64,000 nucleotides of DNA from Aspergillus flavus (GCF_009017415.1 NC_092410.1:2542001-2606000), one strand, 5' to 3'; numbered from the stretch's first letter, positions 45,388 to 56,805 are shown. The notes: generated by a model not told the origin, from the letters alone. Numbers and translations are program-made.

Positions 45388-47158
45388 ATGGTTTACCGTG
45401 GAAAGCCTAGCACGGGCTGTCAAAATTGTCGATCTAGACATATTAAGGTATGCAGTGTGTGCGCATAGTATCTGGGACTGGCATCGTACTAATTGCTGCA
45501 GTGCGACGAAACTCGTCCTCACTGTAGGGCCTGTGTCCGGACTGGCCGGACATGTCCCGGATATCCGCACCCGCTCGATGTTATGCTAAGAGATCGAACG
45601 GCCTTCCAACGCAAGAAAAGTAATATCTCTAAGACCAAGGCAGTTAGTACCACAAAATGCAAAGAGGGTTCGAAAGAGCTGTCTCCTACATTGACTGCGT
45701 CTGAGACGACTGCGTCGCCTTCCCCTGCATCCACTACATCATCCTTGAGCTCTCCCGAGGTGGTTAATACGCCCGTCTCCGTAAACGTTGTGGGAGCTCT
45801 AAGCCCTAATGTTCCAAGCAGTTTGTGCCTGCCTTGGGAGAGTACAGTTACCTCTTTGTTCTTCAATTCCTATCTTTATCAGCCGAGGGACCCTCTCATT
45901 CGGATCGGATTTATGGAGCTTTTGCCCGATCGATACTTCAATGCTCGGCCTGGAACTCCTTTGTATCTGGGTACACTAGCTGTGTCATTGTTCTCTGTCT
46001 CTGCCTGGACAGGGAATCGCTCATTCCTCCGCTTAGCAGAGCAGTTCTTCGTGAGAGCTTTGTCAAAGACAAGAGTAGCCTTACAGGGTAACCTTGGTGA
46101 AAATGTGTTCGAGACTATAATGGCAGTTCTTTTACTTTCTGTCTATGAGGTGAGTCTGAAGAGCTTCGATGCTTATCTGATGCTTAGGGTTAATGATGAT
46201 ACTAGGAATTTTCTGCTGTTAAGGAGCACAGAATTGCAACAAAAACTCATCTGCAAGGGGCGATTGCCTTGGTCAACAGCGGGTACATGCCACAGAGTGA
46301 GGACACTAATTCTCAAATAGTAACAAATTCAATCCAGTGTCAAATTGTTGGTTATGAACTCTGAAAGTCACTGGTACTGTTGCTGATAGTCTGTTCTAGA
46401 TTAAAGCCTCCACGGGACCGGCTTATCCGACCATCGAAATGCCAGACGTGTGGCCCATGGCAGCACCAATACCTCAGTCTGCATCCTCACAGCTAACAGC
46501 GGCCGCAACTGAATTAGTAAATCTTAGGCAGGTGTGGGATAAGTTCGCATCGCAACCAGAGTTATACGGCGCAGATGAAATCAATCGCATCTATTCCTTA
46601 GCTATGGTTCTCGACAGCAAACTTCGTGCCTGGACGTGGGCTCTTCCCAAACATTGGGCCCCAGTGCCGGCAACCATGATACCCCGGTCTGTTCGAGACG
46701 CAGGTATGTTCAAAAACAGGTGCGATTGTTACACAGAGATGTGGATTGGGAGCACATGGAATACCTATCGGGAATCTCGGATTGTTGTCCAAAACATCAT
46801 CCTCAACTGTCTCCGTCTGCTCCCGAACCTTGGTACTCCGGACAGGGTTGAAGCAGTGGTATCTACTATCAGAGAAATGGCCACCGATATCTGCGCTGCA
46901 GTTCCCTTCTTCCTAGGCAGCCAGACAATGTCTGTTCATCTGGACCCCTCCAAGGTTGAGTATCCCGAAGCTGAGGAGCGCCGGGTGACTTTGGCCCATC
47001 AACAGACGGCCCCCCTTCTTGGTGGCTGGTTAATTCGGTCTGAACTTGAGTATCTTTGCTCGCCTGACCTGTGTTTGTCTGACGAACAGCAGACTTGGGT
47101 TAAGAGCCAGATGCACAGAATATGGCGAATCTACACATTTGAATCCCGGGTTATATGA
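45388..47158 (+). CDS. Zn2Cys6 transcription factor, 535 aa
   Basis: Four exons: 45388-45447, 45502-46149, 46206-46346 and 46400-47158. Introns are 54, 56 and 53 bp; all joins are phase 0. The zinc cluster is interrupted by intron 1 directly before its third Cys, giving CQNCRSRHIK then CDETRPHCRACVRTGRTCPGY (residues 11-38, spacing 2-6-6-2-6). A Ser/Thr linker leads to a Fungal_trans_2-like region with SLCLPWESTVTSLFFNSYLYQP and NVFETIMAVLLLSVYEEFSA, then THLQGAIALVNSGY. The third donor, GTTGGT, is unusual, but the join Q-I-I-K-A-S fits the family pattern. The short N-terminus with MVYRGKPSTGCQNCR is typical of regulators with the cluster at the very start. Target genes unknown. Confidence 0.88.
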
Positions 47159-47633
47159 TCATTATCTATGGGCTTTGGCGTTGGATACTAGTATATACTG
47201 GGTGGCTATGCACAGCACATAATCTTTCTTTCTCTTATTCATATTAAACGAGGTGACCGCTGAGCGCCTTGACCTGCCGCATTTGGGGTATGCTACGGTT
47301 TTGTATCATAGCCACCAAATGGCAATGCACATACTACGATAGTTAGAGACAGCTCTGGTTTGTCTACAAGGCATTATGGACCAGATGACTCAAAAAGTGT
47401 TTCCAGACGCTTCCAGCAGCCAAAATATACCTGCCTAAGGCATAAGTCACATGACTAGTGCAATCTCACGAACTCCGCATTTTAGCTTCAGATCTCCGCT
47501 CCATCCGCCTCGATTTCCCCTCGCAGAGCTCACTTGAACCTAAGCACACTAAGACCACAATTCCTACCAATCGGCATCTCTACTGTCACCAGCGCAAAGA
47601 ACTATCTTTCTACTATCATTTTACAACAACAAG
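47159..47633. other. intergenic
   Basis: 3' flank of the Zn2Cys6 gene and AIM11 promoter. Nothing else seen. Confidence 0.55.
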
Positions 47634-48218
47634 ATGTTCTCCTTCTTCCGCCGGGGCCCTCCCCAAACCCCTGAAATCCCATCAGACCAAGCACCCTCAC
47701 AACAAACAACAACACAAACTAGCCAATCTCCACCACAACCCCAAAACCAAAGACCCGAATCCGAACCTGAACTGAAATTCATCAACCCCCAAACAAAATA
47801 CAAACTTCTACTCGGCGGCCTCACATTTTTCGCCTTCTCGCTGTGGAGCACCCGCCGCGCCTTAAACAGACGCTATCTCGCCTCCGTCCCACCTTTCTAT
47901 ACCTCCTCTCTCTACCATAAGCCCGACGTCAGCGGCGGTGCGGAAGCCTTTGAGGCGCTGAATCTGGCGACGCTGAATGTGCTTTCCTTGGGCATGGCGG
48001 GCACTGGGGGTATCCTGTGTGCGCTGGATATCAACGGGGTTGATGATATGAGGAGGTTTGTGAGGAGGGGATTCTATGGTGATGGTGGAGATGTGACGAA
48101 GGTGGATAAGGAGCTGGAAGATGAGGTTGAAGCTTGGGTGGGAAGTGTGCTGGGGGAGAAGTTTGGGGTGGAGCTGAAGAAGGAAAAGGAGAGGGAGAGG
48201 AATGAGAACAAGGCTTGA
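47634..48218 (+). CDS. aim11: AIM11 family mitochondrial protein, 194 aa
   Basis: Single exon, ATG at 47634. A Pro/Gln-rich N-terminus (1-50) is followed by the AIM11 core: YKLLLGGLTFFAFSLWSTRR (first membrane helix, about 56-75), ALNRRYLASVPPFYTSSLYHKP, EAFEALNLATLNVLSLGMAGTGGILCALDINGVDDMRRFVRRGFYG (second helix in the middle). An acidic and basic coiled tail ends ERERNENKA. AIM11 (altered inheritance of mitochondria 11) is an integral mitochondrial membrane protein known in yeast from a genome-wide screen; its biochemical role is unknown. The match rests on motif order and length, which is close to other Eurotiales entries. Confidence 0.92.
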   Translation: MFSFFRRGPPQTPEIPSDQAPSQQTTTQTSQSPPQPQNQRPESEPELKFINPQTKYKLLLGGLTFFAFSLWSTRRALNRRYLASVPPFYTSSLYHKPDVSGGAEAFEALNLATLNVLSLGMAGTGGILCALDINGVDDMRRFVRRGFYGDGGDVTKVDKELEDEVEAWVGSVLGEKFGVELKKEKERERNENKA

Positions 48219-48755
48219 GATAGTAGTCAATTGAGGATCTGTCAGATTACTCTCATGGGAAATTCGATTGGAATGAGATGGGATGCCATAAGATGATATT
48301 ATGGCCTGATTGGCGTTGAGGTGTATATGACGATTGTCGTGCATATATGGAACTGAAATACCCCACTTTTGTATTATATGTTTGTATCAAAATTTAATAA
48401 TGATTGACTGAGGTCAATTTGACGGTGTTTTGGGGGTGATGGTACTCTACGTATCCGCCGTTAGGGTCTAATTTCTAGAAGCCCTATACTGAATGCTTTC
48501 GGAACTTAGTTTCTACAATTCAACCGTAACAATCCCTTTAACGTAACCCAATGAATAGTAATTCGTTCATAGACCGTAGGTTCGCGCCTCACAGCCCTCT
48601 CAGAGCTGAGTTTCATACTTAAACCAGCCCAGAAGGCACAGACCTTCGATACATACATCTTATCAGGATAGAACCACACTCAGACATACTAGGGTATGAC
48701 CAGGTTTCATTTGCAACTATATTAATCTATGGAAAGTAAAGCAACCGTTGCACCT
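48219..48755. other. intergenic, convergent gene ends
   Basis: 3' flanks of AIM11 (+) and the unrecognised minus-strand gene. Low complexity AT-rich; nothing else seen. Confidence 0.55.
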
Positions 48756-49680
48756 TCAGATATTTGTAAACACAAAGTGCTTGAAAGGTTGATTTTCTTT
48801 ATCGTCGGTGTGGGCAAAAACCGTGGCTGGATCGTGTCTCTCAAGTGTATCATTGAAGTACTCAATTTGTAGCTTCTTTCCATCCATAAAGCAGGTCACC
48901 TTCTCTTCCAAGCGAACATGCCTAATATCGAGAGATGGGGGTTCATAGTCACCCAAGTCGTGGGTCCGTATAGAGTGATGATGGTCTACTAGATTCCCCA
49001 GACTTCTGCCCTCGTTGTCATAAATCCAGGGGACGACTTTGCACCCGCTTCCTATATGTTTCTTTTTATACTTTTTGTCGACTGTTTCAAGCATAATCAT
49101 GATCTTTGGTGGTTTATCCTTGCCGGCGTAAAGGATATCATCATCGGCGTAATGGTCCTGGGTGGTAGTCTTTCGAACACCGTAGATGTCGTTTTCCCAA
49201 TGAATCAGGAGAGGGTATTTCTGCCCCAGCAGTAACTACAGACAGGTTAGCAACATGGTACGGATAGGTATCGGGTCTGCTACCCTTGAAACCTTGGCTG
49301 CGCCTTCTTCATAGGCATTTGTATCGTTGGCAATGGCTTGAAAGGTCTTATAGACGCCAGTCAATTCAACGGCGGCATGTGGGTAGTTCACGATCGGATA
49401 GCGAGTCCGGTCTGGTTGGTAGTGATTTGTAACTCCAAGTTCCGGATCTGTATGTCTCGTCAGTTAGCAGCTAGGTGAAACAGTCAGCAGACGCCTTAAG
49501 ATAGTATATAAAACTTACAACGTTGAAAATCCGGTCCTACTCTACAAACGACCTGACAGGAGCCTTTACTACCTGGGCTACGAATGGATCCAGATAAGAT
49601 GACTCCAATATGAGCAGAGCACTGCAGAAGTTCACCTCGCCATAGGGCGCGATTATATCCCCTCGGGTGATTCTGACACT
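48756..49680 (-). CDS. unrecognised spliced gene, start not found
   Basis: Three linked minus-strand exons. The last is 49235-48756 (160 codons with stop), the middle 49447-49284, and the first ends at 49519. Introns are 48 bp (donor GTAGCA, acceptor TGTAG) and 71 bp (donor GTAAGT, branch GCTAAC, acceptor TACAG); both joins are in phase. The protein includes YPELGVTNHYQPDRTRYPI, LLLGQKYPLLIHWENDIYGV and LYAGKDKPPKIMIMLETVDK. The first exon reads upstream as RGYNRALWRGELLQCSAHIG and GSCQVVCRVGPDFQR, possibly from an acceptor TTAG near 49678. No ATG was found that joins it. I do not recognise any domain; no signal peptide or membrane helix is visible in the part seen. It may be 5'-truncated, or its first exon lies beyond 49700. 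Confidence 0.55.
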
Positions 49681-51263
49681 AAGGTTATTTCATTTGGGCT
49701 CGACGATGTTCGTGTTACCACCAAGGAAACTGGAGAGAATGCCTTTTCACCAGATGAGTTTCAATTTCCGTCAACAATAAAATGATGAAGGTTACGGCTG
49801 GGCCACTTGGTGGGGACGTTCGTGTCTACCAGAAGGTATACGAATTCTATATATATGTCTCGGTCTCTATTTTTGTCTCGAGCGTACCTTTCTTTTTCGC
49901 CATCAAGTCTAATGAGCTGGCAGTCGGGGGAGCTAAGCCTCGTACCGATACCGGCTGCATTAATGTTCTGCAATAAGGGAGGTTGAGTAGGGGTCATCGA
50001 CAAGTTCTGTCAATTCCTATAGTTACATGTGTGACGATCCCTAGTGAGCTACTCATTCGATCCGAGTTTTTATATACAAACCATGCATAGCGCCGGAAGT
50101 TATCCCTCGATCTCGGCATAGTCGAATAATAGACCTTGCTAACATAGCCAGCTACTCTCTGCAAGGTGGCTATCCTTTCTAGGATATGTCAACTCTGGGA
50201 ATGTTTCTATAATTCTATCCCATCTCAGCCCTTATATCCTCCGCTCTAGCTACCGGGATGGAATAGCCAATGAAGCAAGCCCGAATACATCTAACATTAC
50301 TATCTTCAACTCAAACCTAGTTGTGTATCCACCTTTCCCTTTTAACGTCTCCCATTATCGAAGTTGCGTCGGTCTTGATAGGATTAGGGCTGTAGGCGGC
50401 GTAGGGTTTAGAACATGCCCCCTCCCTATGCTGATCCACGAAAGCCCTGACTCCGACCATGGCGGGGGTAAATTCATCAAGACGAGCACAGCGCCTAATC
50501 TACACTTAAGACGGTGGTACTAGAGCTTGTATAGGTCTACTTCTTTTCTCCATTGTTGTTTTTGTACTTCATGCCTTTTTTTTTTCCCCTCGTGAGAGCG
50601 TTGGAATACATGTTTTTCTAAACTAGGGTAACTTAGAAAATCCTTCAGTATTATATAAAAGGGTCATTTAACATGAATTTAAAGCCCATATATCTATGAG
50701 CCCGTCACAAGGAGTCTCCGAAATCTACGGATATCGTATATTAAACGAGCAATTAGTGGCGCCATCATGAGGTTTGCTATGTGGGAAGCTGCGAGGTTAA
50801 AGATGATAAGAAAAGGCTCCAGGGTTGATTGTTCGGTTGTCTATGGAATTATCCAAAGGAGAGATCAAGGGATCTCATGTATATGAGAACGTATGTACAA
50901 AGAAGCTTGGTTCTTATGGTCTATGAAGGTATATGCTGGAGAGCACGAGTGGAAGAATCGTGCCGAGGTCCAAATAAGCAGTGGTAAATACATGCCTTAA
51001 CAATTCTCGGGGGGGAAGGGGTTTCAGAAAAAGGTTAATATCTTATCACTCTTATTACTAACATACCCTTATAAAAGAGCGCATACTCCGAAGAATAGGT
51101 TGACCTAACTCGCTTATACCAGTAGGAAGATTTCAGTGCAGTTGAAAAGCCAAGAGGGATCACTAATCCATCACCCGCCGATCGCGAGGAATCCAGAAAC
51201 TCCATCCGTCTTCTCCCTCCGATGCCAACTTCTACATTACACCTCCGTGAAACATCATTCTCC
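49681..51263. other. gene-poor stretch
   Basis: It may hold the missing 5' exon of the minus-strand gene (an 80-codon minus frame ends at 49761). Otherwise AT-rich sequence with T runs (50577-50586) and a G run (51009-51017), and the promoter of the hydrolase gene. Confidence 0.5.
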
Positions 51264-52218
51264 ATGGCCGACATCGACATCACCGAAACCCAGTTTAAGC
51301 TGCCCGACGGCTTGTCCGTCTACCAGAAGACATGGGCAGTGAGTTCAGAGTCTCCGCTGGCGCTATTCTTGGTATAATACTAATTCGCATGTACAGCCGA
51401 GTAGCGCTGCTCCCGTGGCCCGCCTGGTCCATTTCCATGGTTTTAGCGACCACATCAACAACACGTTTGATCTGTTTCCATCTCTAGCCCGCCGTGGGAT
51501 CTTCTGTACGGGCATTGACCAGCGCGGTTGGGGCCAGTCGGTCAAAACCAAGGCCGACCGCGGGAACACGGGCCCGACCGCTGCCATCCTGGCCGATTTT
51601 GCAGCGTTCATCGAGGTCCAACTCGAAGCGAAACCGTCTGTTCCCGTTTTCGTGATGGGCCACTCAATGGGCGGCGGACTAGTTGCGACGTTAGCCTCTA
51701 CGCCCAAGTATCAGGGTCTTGTTTCCCGCTTGGGGGGTATCATGCTCGAGGCACCGTTTATCGGACTCGACGCTGAGCAGGAACCAAGTATCATCACGGT
51801 CGTTCTCGGTCGGTTGGCAGGTAAACTACTGCCTCGCTTCCAGATTACCCAGCCGATGAAGGTCGAAACGATTGTGCGGGACCCCGCCGTGCAGCAATTG
51901 CTGAAGAATGATCCGTTAAACCCTTGTGTCGGTACGCTGGAGATGTTTGCGAACATGCTCGACCGTGCCGCCGATTTAACTTCTGGTAAGCTCAAGCTGA
52001 ATGATGGGGTTCGGTCTGTCTATGTGGCCCATGGTACGGGGGACCAGGTCACCAGTCATGATGCGAGCAAGCGCTGGTTTGATGCGCAGACTGGCAAGGT
52101 TGCGGACCGGAAGTTCAAGTCTTATGAAGGCTGGAGTCATGTGCTTCATGCGGATCTACCAGAGAATAGGCAAGAGTTTGCCGATGACATTGCGGAATGG
52201 ATTCTTGCACGAGTGTAG
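51264..52218 (+). CDS. alpha/beta hydrolase, monoglyceride lipase type, 298 aa
   Basis: Two exons, 51264-51338 and 51397-52218, with a 58-bp intron (donor GTGAGT, acceptor TACAG, phase 0; join KTWA-PSSAAP). A serine hydrolase fold is clear. VARLVHFHGFSDHINNTFDLFPSLARRGI is the oxyanion HG region, followed by GIDQRGWGQS. VPVFVMGHSMGGGLVATLAS carries the nucleophile elbow GHSMGG (Ser near residue 126). VYVAHGTGDQVTSHDASKRWF supplies the acid Asp, and YEGWSHVLHADLPENRQEF the catalytic His. This arrangement and length are those of monoacylglycerol lipases (yeast Yju3, human MGLL; Hydrolase_4 family), which release fatty acid from monoglycerides on lipid droplets and ER. The substrate is inferred from the family. 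No signal peptide. Confidence 0.92.
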
Positions 52219-52658
52219 ATTTTTTGGATGATCAAGCGGCGTCTTCGGGGTTATAGCACCTAGTAATTTGATTAAGGTTTTTATGCACATGTTTCTATCT
52301 GAATAGTGGGCCAAGCGTTGTATTTCACTATTAAGTATCCTGCAGGCGACTACTATGGACAGAGTTTAGTGTTCGATAGTGCTGCTATATATTTATGAAA
52401 GGTCTACATATATATTAATGCAAACCGCAGACATATTGGAGTGTTGGTTGGCTCAAGGCTCAAGGCTCGAAGGTACTGTACCATGTACTTATGGAACGGG
52501 TATAGACTGAGCACATATATACCTGAAAGTATGTAGCACTTCTAGTCTATCTAGGTGGGAGAGTTCATCAAGAAACTTGTTCATCCAGATGTGAAGACGA
52601 AATATCAGTATTATTTTGGTTTATTTACCAAAATAAAGATAAGAAAATTCAACAACCA
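52219..52658. other. intergenic
   Basis: 3' flank of the hydrolase and 5' flank of tRNA-Glu. No gene seen. Confidence 0.55.
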
Positions 52659-52730
52659 TCCGATGTGGTGTAATGGTTAACATCGCTGTCTCTCACACAG
52701 CAGCTCGGGGTTCGATTCCCCGCATCGGAA
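52659..52730 (+). tRNA. tRNA-Glu (anticodon CTC)
   Basis: 72 nt, no intron. The acceptor stem TCCGATG pairs fully with CATCGGA, followed by discriminator A. The A-box region reads TGGTGTAATGGTTAACATC. The anticodon stem GCTGT/ACAGC closes loop CTCTCAC with anticodon CTC (reads GAG). The T-arm CGGGG-TTCGATT-CCCCG carries the B box GGTTCGATTCC. A T-run terminator for RNA polymerase III starts four bases downstream (about 52737-52749). Confidence 0.97.
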
Positions 52731-52736
52731 GCATTT

Positions 52737-52749
52737 CTTTTTTTTTTTT
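52737..52749 (+). terminator. RNA polymerase III T-run terminator
   Basis: TTTCTTTTTTTTTTT-type run just after the tRNA-Glu 3' end, as expected for Pol III termination. Confidence 0.85.
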
Positions 52750-53219
52750 GCCTTTCGTTTTTTCGCTCCCGCATCCAGATCTCAATTGGGTAAGATATCA
52801 GCCATCTGTGGAGCCAGACATGACACAATGTTTCCCGCAGCGCTAACGGACTCTGCGTGGTATGAGTTGGGAAATGTATGATCATACATATCCTCAATGA
52901 TAATGTCGCATTGGGTCCTGTTACGTAGTTCCGTATCGGTATCGTGATATAGATGATGGCAAAAGGGTGGAACTGTATAGCAGTCCTATGGATGTTGGGT
53001 GCTTATAAAACTATGGACGGATTTATTCATTCCTGAGTCCTGACCCACAAGGAGATCGCCATCTCAATAGAACCATGTAGTTGGTATATCGATCAATGTG
53101 ATGGATCTAACTATTGATGCAGGCTGGCGACTAATGCATACTAAGAAGGCTGGAGCTGAAAACCGAATGAACACGTCAGGCAGCCTCATTTAGCATCTGC
53201 GATCAGCGCCTCTCCCTCT
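52750..53219. other. intergenic
   Basis: Between tRNA-Glu and the WD40 relic; no gene seen. The relic's lost upstream part would have lain here, but I find no WD40 blade. Confidence 0.5.
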
Positions 53220-53691
53220 CAAAGGAGGGGCCGATTGTTTAGCAATTTCTCCAGACAACTTTTGGATTGCGACAGCGAAATATTATTATGATGATGATGG
53301 TGATGTGAGGGGAGTGGTTCATTTATGGGAGACCGCCACAGGGACAAAGAAAGGCACCATTCAACCAGCCAAACCGATCCTTCAAATGACATTTTCCGAT
53401 GACGGGACCTGTCTCTATACCCATCAAGGGCGATTTTTGATCGATTCTATCCCCGATAATTCTTACGCTTGCTCTGGGCAAGTGGGCGAGGGCATTCACT
53501 ACAGTGACGGCTGGGTACATGATGGAGTGCAGAAGATTATCTTACTTCCACCTGAATGGGGTCCAGGCGGCATCAGTCTTCGTTCATGGGAAGTTTCCTT
53601 TAGCAAATATGGCATCCTTGCCTTTAGCAATAGGTCAGGGGGCGTAGTAATGATTGAATTTGGTGAAGGGGGCATCGGTTCATTAGAATAA
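53220..53691 (+). pseudogene. C-terminal relic of an NLR-type WD40 protein
   Basis: An open frame with no start reads DCLAISPDNFWIATAKYYYD, then VVHLWETATGTKKGTI (a WD40 blade), ILQMTFSDDGTCLYT, and ends with GWVHDGVQKIILLPPEWGPG and SNRSGGVVMIEF. The closing pattern (GW-x-lLPPEwrP, then GxVxxiF) is the usual C-terminus of fungal NACHT-WD40 and related NLR-like proteins. The NACHT domain and the other blades are absent upstream, and the frame begins inside a blade. I therefore read it as a truncated remnant. It is separate from, and not a continuation of, the WD40 pseudogene at the left end of the window. Confidence 0.75.
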
Positions 53692-54636
53692 TTAGTATAT
53701 CCCGAATATCCAGCTGACAGAGAACTTTTGCAGTCGATGAGTGGAATCCTGTCGTGAAGAAAGACTTGGTACTGATTATCAAGCATAGCTACTAGTAGTA
53801 TATAGTTGCATGTCTATGAGATACCTCAATTTATTGATTAATATTATTACCGTTCGAGACTTGCGAAGATAAAACCTGACGATGAGAATATACGGTTACT
53901 TTCACCTCGTAGATATTGTCAATCCAGACTCCTATCTCGCTCACTAACACATCAAAACCAGCCTGACCACGTCAAAGCTGGGTACATGTCCTTTCTACTC
54001 CTTTATTTTATCTCGATCCATTACGACATGGAGCATTTGCCTCCGAGTCCGTTGACCCGGCGCTGGAAGCTAGGTTGAATGCAAGATATATTCTTGGTCA
54101 TACACACCTCTTTCAGGTTCACGAGGGATCTATAAGAGGTCTCCGCCAAACAATCTAGTCCTGGTTTATCCTGACTGAAGTCCTATTGAGATTCAAGTCA
54201 CTGACGAACGAAATATACATATATGCTATGGCGCTAATCACTAGCAGTCCAAGGGTGCTCCGGGCTGGCAAAGAGACAGTCCATTGTAAACGGGCTGCTA
54301 TACCTGACATATTCAATAGCTTCTTTGTGATACATTGGTGTCTTGATGTGAGAGGGACTGCTTCTGACAGAGACCGTTTCAATTGGACTATAAATTTATC
54401 CTACGGTATAATTTTAATACTTAGGGTAAGACACTGTGAAAGAGCGATTCCCAGAACGTCTATGAATATCCAATATCTCCTTTGCGCCACAGCGTGAACT
54501 ATAATGCACGTTGCCCTAATGATGGAGAGGCGCTTAGATGTGTCAGATATAAATAAACACGTGATTCATTCTGCCTTATAAGCCGCGACTCGCCATAGTA
54601 GGTATTAGGTTCTATCAAGCTACCAAATTAGTTACT
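53692..54636. other. spacer containing duplicated block copy A
   Basis: Between the WD40 relic and the ankyrin gene. The main content is copy A of the duplicated block (54081-54425). No gene supported; the plus frame 54186-54497 runs through the block and has a counterpart in copy B. Confidence 0.6.
54081..54425. repeat. duplicated block, copy A
   Basis: Similar in sequence to 56806-57060. Both start GCAAGATATATTCTTG, share CTGACGAACGAAATA-ACATATA, and continue with GGTGTCTTG-TGT-AGAGGGACTGCTTCTG. Copy A contains about 90 extra bases (about 54225-54312) relative to copy B. The origin is unknown; both copies encode a similar short peptide (SNSFF-like ... WCL-V-RGTAS). Confidence 0.85.
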
Positions 54637-55415
54637 ATGGCGAATCCGTGCAACCAGCTTAGCCTTGCCATCAAAGCTGGAGACCATCCTAAAGTCACTG
54701 AAATCCTGGACAGTGGCCTACAAGTAGCGACACCTGGACACTTTCTCCTTGCGACACAAAAAAAGGATTATGCTACACTTAAGCTGTTCCTGTCTCATGG
54801 ATGGGATATCAATACGGATATCGATAGTCTCGTTCCATCCGCATTAGTGTGAGTATGGAAGCGATGTCGTTATGCTATATCGTGATTAACGACCATTGTA
54901 GCTACGCCTTTGAAGATGTAGAGCTTCTCGACTGGTTCCTGGACCATGGCGCGGACCCGAACAAAGAAAGTCGTATTCGGGATTGTACACCGCTCTCCTA
55001 CGCTGTCATGGAAGCGCCATTCAACATTGTTAAGTATCTTTTCGAAAATGGCGGTCAACTTAAGCGTGGGCAGCTCTTACATTACGCGGCTATGCGACGC
55101 AAGGATGACAGTTATGAGGTGCTACAATTTATCTACAACGAAGACCCAGATTATAACGAGCTACAAATCAACAAGTTACTGGATGAAGGAACATCGCATC
55201 ATCTCATGAATTACCGAAGTGGACTTGGCACTCCTTTGCATTACGCTGCCAGCTCTGGCTCGGTGGATATGGTGAGCTTTCAGTTGGATAAGGGTGCAGC
55301 TCATAGACTCGATCCTTATCACCGCAGTCCAATCGGCTATGCCGTTTACTATGGCCATTACGAGGTTGAACAAGTCTTGAAGGCCAGGATGACCTTGGGT
55401 GCAGGGTCAGCATAG
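54637..55415 (+). CDS. ankyrin-repeat protein, 241 aa
   Basis: Two exons, 54637-54848 and 54902-55415, with a 53-bp intron (donor GTGAGT, acceptor TGTAG, phase 2, join SALVYAFEDVELL). The N-terminus MANPCNQLSLAIKAGDHPKVTEILDSGL is a first ankyrin helix pair. Further units include HFLLATQKKDYATLKLFLSHGWDIN, ELLDWFLDHGADPNKESRIRDCTPLSYAVM, NIVKYLFENGGQL, GTPLHYAASSGSVDMVSFQLDKGAAH and SPIGYAVYYGHYEVEQVL. The protein is ankyrin repeats alone; no partner domain is seen. Stand-alone ankyrin genes are common in Aspergillus accessory regions. It lies between the two copies of the duplicated block. Function unknown. Confidence 0.85.
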
Positions 55416-56564
55416 CATATTGCAAAGTGAGCACGCAAGATATGAAGACGAGTATGAGCAAGTAGTATATTGCTGTAGCCCATAGGATGATGATAGTGAT
55501 GTTCGATTCCGGGAGAAGCAGGACGTGGGCTAAGTCTGTTTGATAAAGTCTTGATTGATATAGTCTTGATTGACATAGTCTCCAAGAGATCGTGCGCCAT
55601 GTTTCTATCATAGATATTGATGAGTGTCTGACCCACCACACTGACTGAGCTTCTTCAGTCAATGTGGAATTCTGGCATCCCTTGTGGCGGGAGATCCATG
55701 AGGGTGTCGATAATTGGTACGCTTTTTGGTCCGGCAGGCAGTTTTCGCCCTACGCTTCTTCGGACGTACTATCTATAAGCAAGCCAGCCTAGTAAGAAGA
55801 TAATAATACTGGTCTGGGTGAGTAACCGTGTCATAGGTAGGGCTTCTCATTAAAAGGATTGGTTGCAGACTATATATACTTTATATTGCATTTGGCTCCC
55901 ATAGATAAAGAACTTTGCTAATTAGCAACCAGGTAGATTATCCAAAGTGACACTTCAGCATCACTTATCATACTGAAGCCTTACCATGTGTATTGTAGCC
56001 TGAAACGCACTTCTCTACAATATGCAACCTGGTGGTCTGGCGAAACAAGAAATTGTGATAAGCATGCATTTCCTATATTTAGGTTCGCGTGCATATAGAC
56101 GCTGGCGAGAAGTCGAGGGACATTGAGAACGTTACTATGATCTTTTGATTACCTAGCTGCTGTTGACCCGAGAATTTTGTTTCAGAGAGAGCGGGAGTCG
56201 ACGTAAGTGTTGATGTTATCTTGAATGATGTTCTATGACCGAGATGGGAGAAACGAGGGCCAAATCAAGCCCCTTCGTGTCGAAGAGTCGATAAAAGACG
56301 AAGGACGAAGAGGCCATGCTCTTGCAAAGGATTATGCCAAAGAAGTAAGTAAAGTAAGGAACAGCAATAATAGCTTAGAGGGCATATGAATCGGCATTTG
56401 AAGAAGGCGAGACATGAGCTAAACGAGAGCCTATTGATAGATTTGATAAAGGCTAAGGAATCCATAAATATTCCACGTCCTGGGTATTCAACGTCTAAGG
56501 GACCCTGCAAGTATACCCAATGGATGTAGGATCTCAACTGGGTAAATAATAGCAATAATAGCTC

Positions 56565-56804
56565 AAGCTAGGGTATAGCTGTAGCTAAGCACTTCCGGTC
56601 TAATGACCTAGACTTGGCTTTCTTTCATAGGAGTCATAGTGCCTGCATATTCCACAATAATTAGGTTGTCGTTTCACTAGGCACAATAGAGAAGGCCCTA
56701 AAAATACATGTACATTGTCCAAACACACCATCAATTAATACCAGCACCTGATATTGCACCCAATCCTTTCCAACATATCCAATATACAAGTCTGGTCTTA
56801 CAAT
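56565..56804 (-). pseudogene. duplicated tail of the FAD monooxygenase gene
   Basis: Matches the 3' end and downstream flank of the FAD monooxygenase at about 61330-61573. On the minus strand it codes VRPDLYIGYVGKDWVQY, the same as the intact protein's last residues. One base is missing in the T-run before the stop, so the frame is shifted (reads QVLVLIDG instead of LASVFN). The shared flank beyond the stop includes AAATACATGTACATTGTC-like and CCCTAAAA sequence and a TTAGGGTATAGCT-like start. The rest of the gene is absent. Confidence 0.85.
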
Positions 56805-56805
56805 T

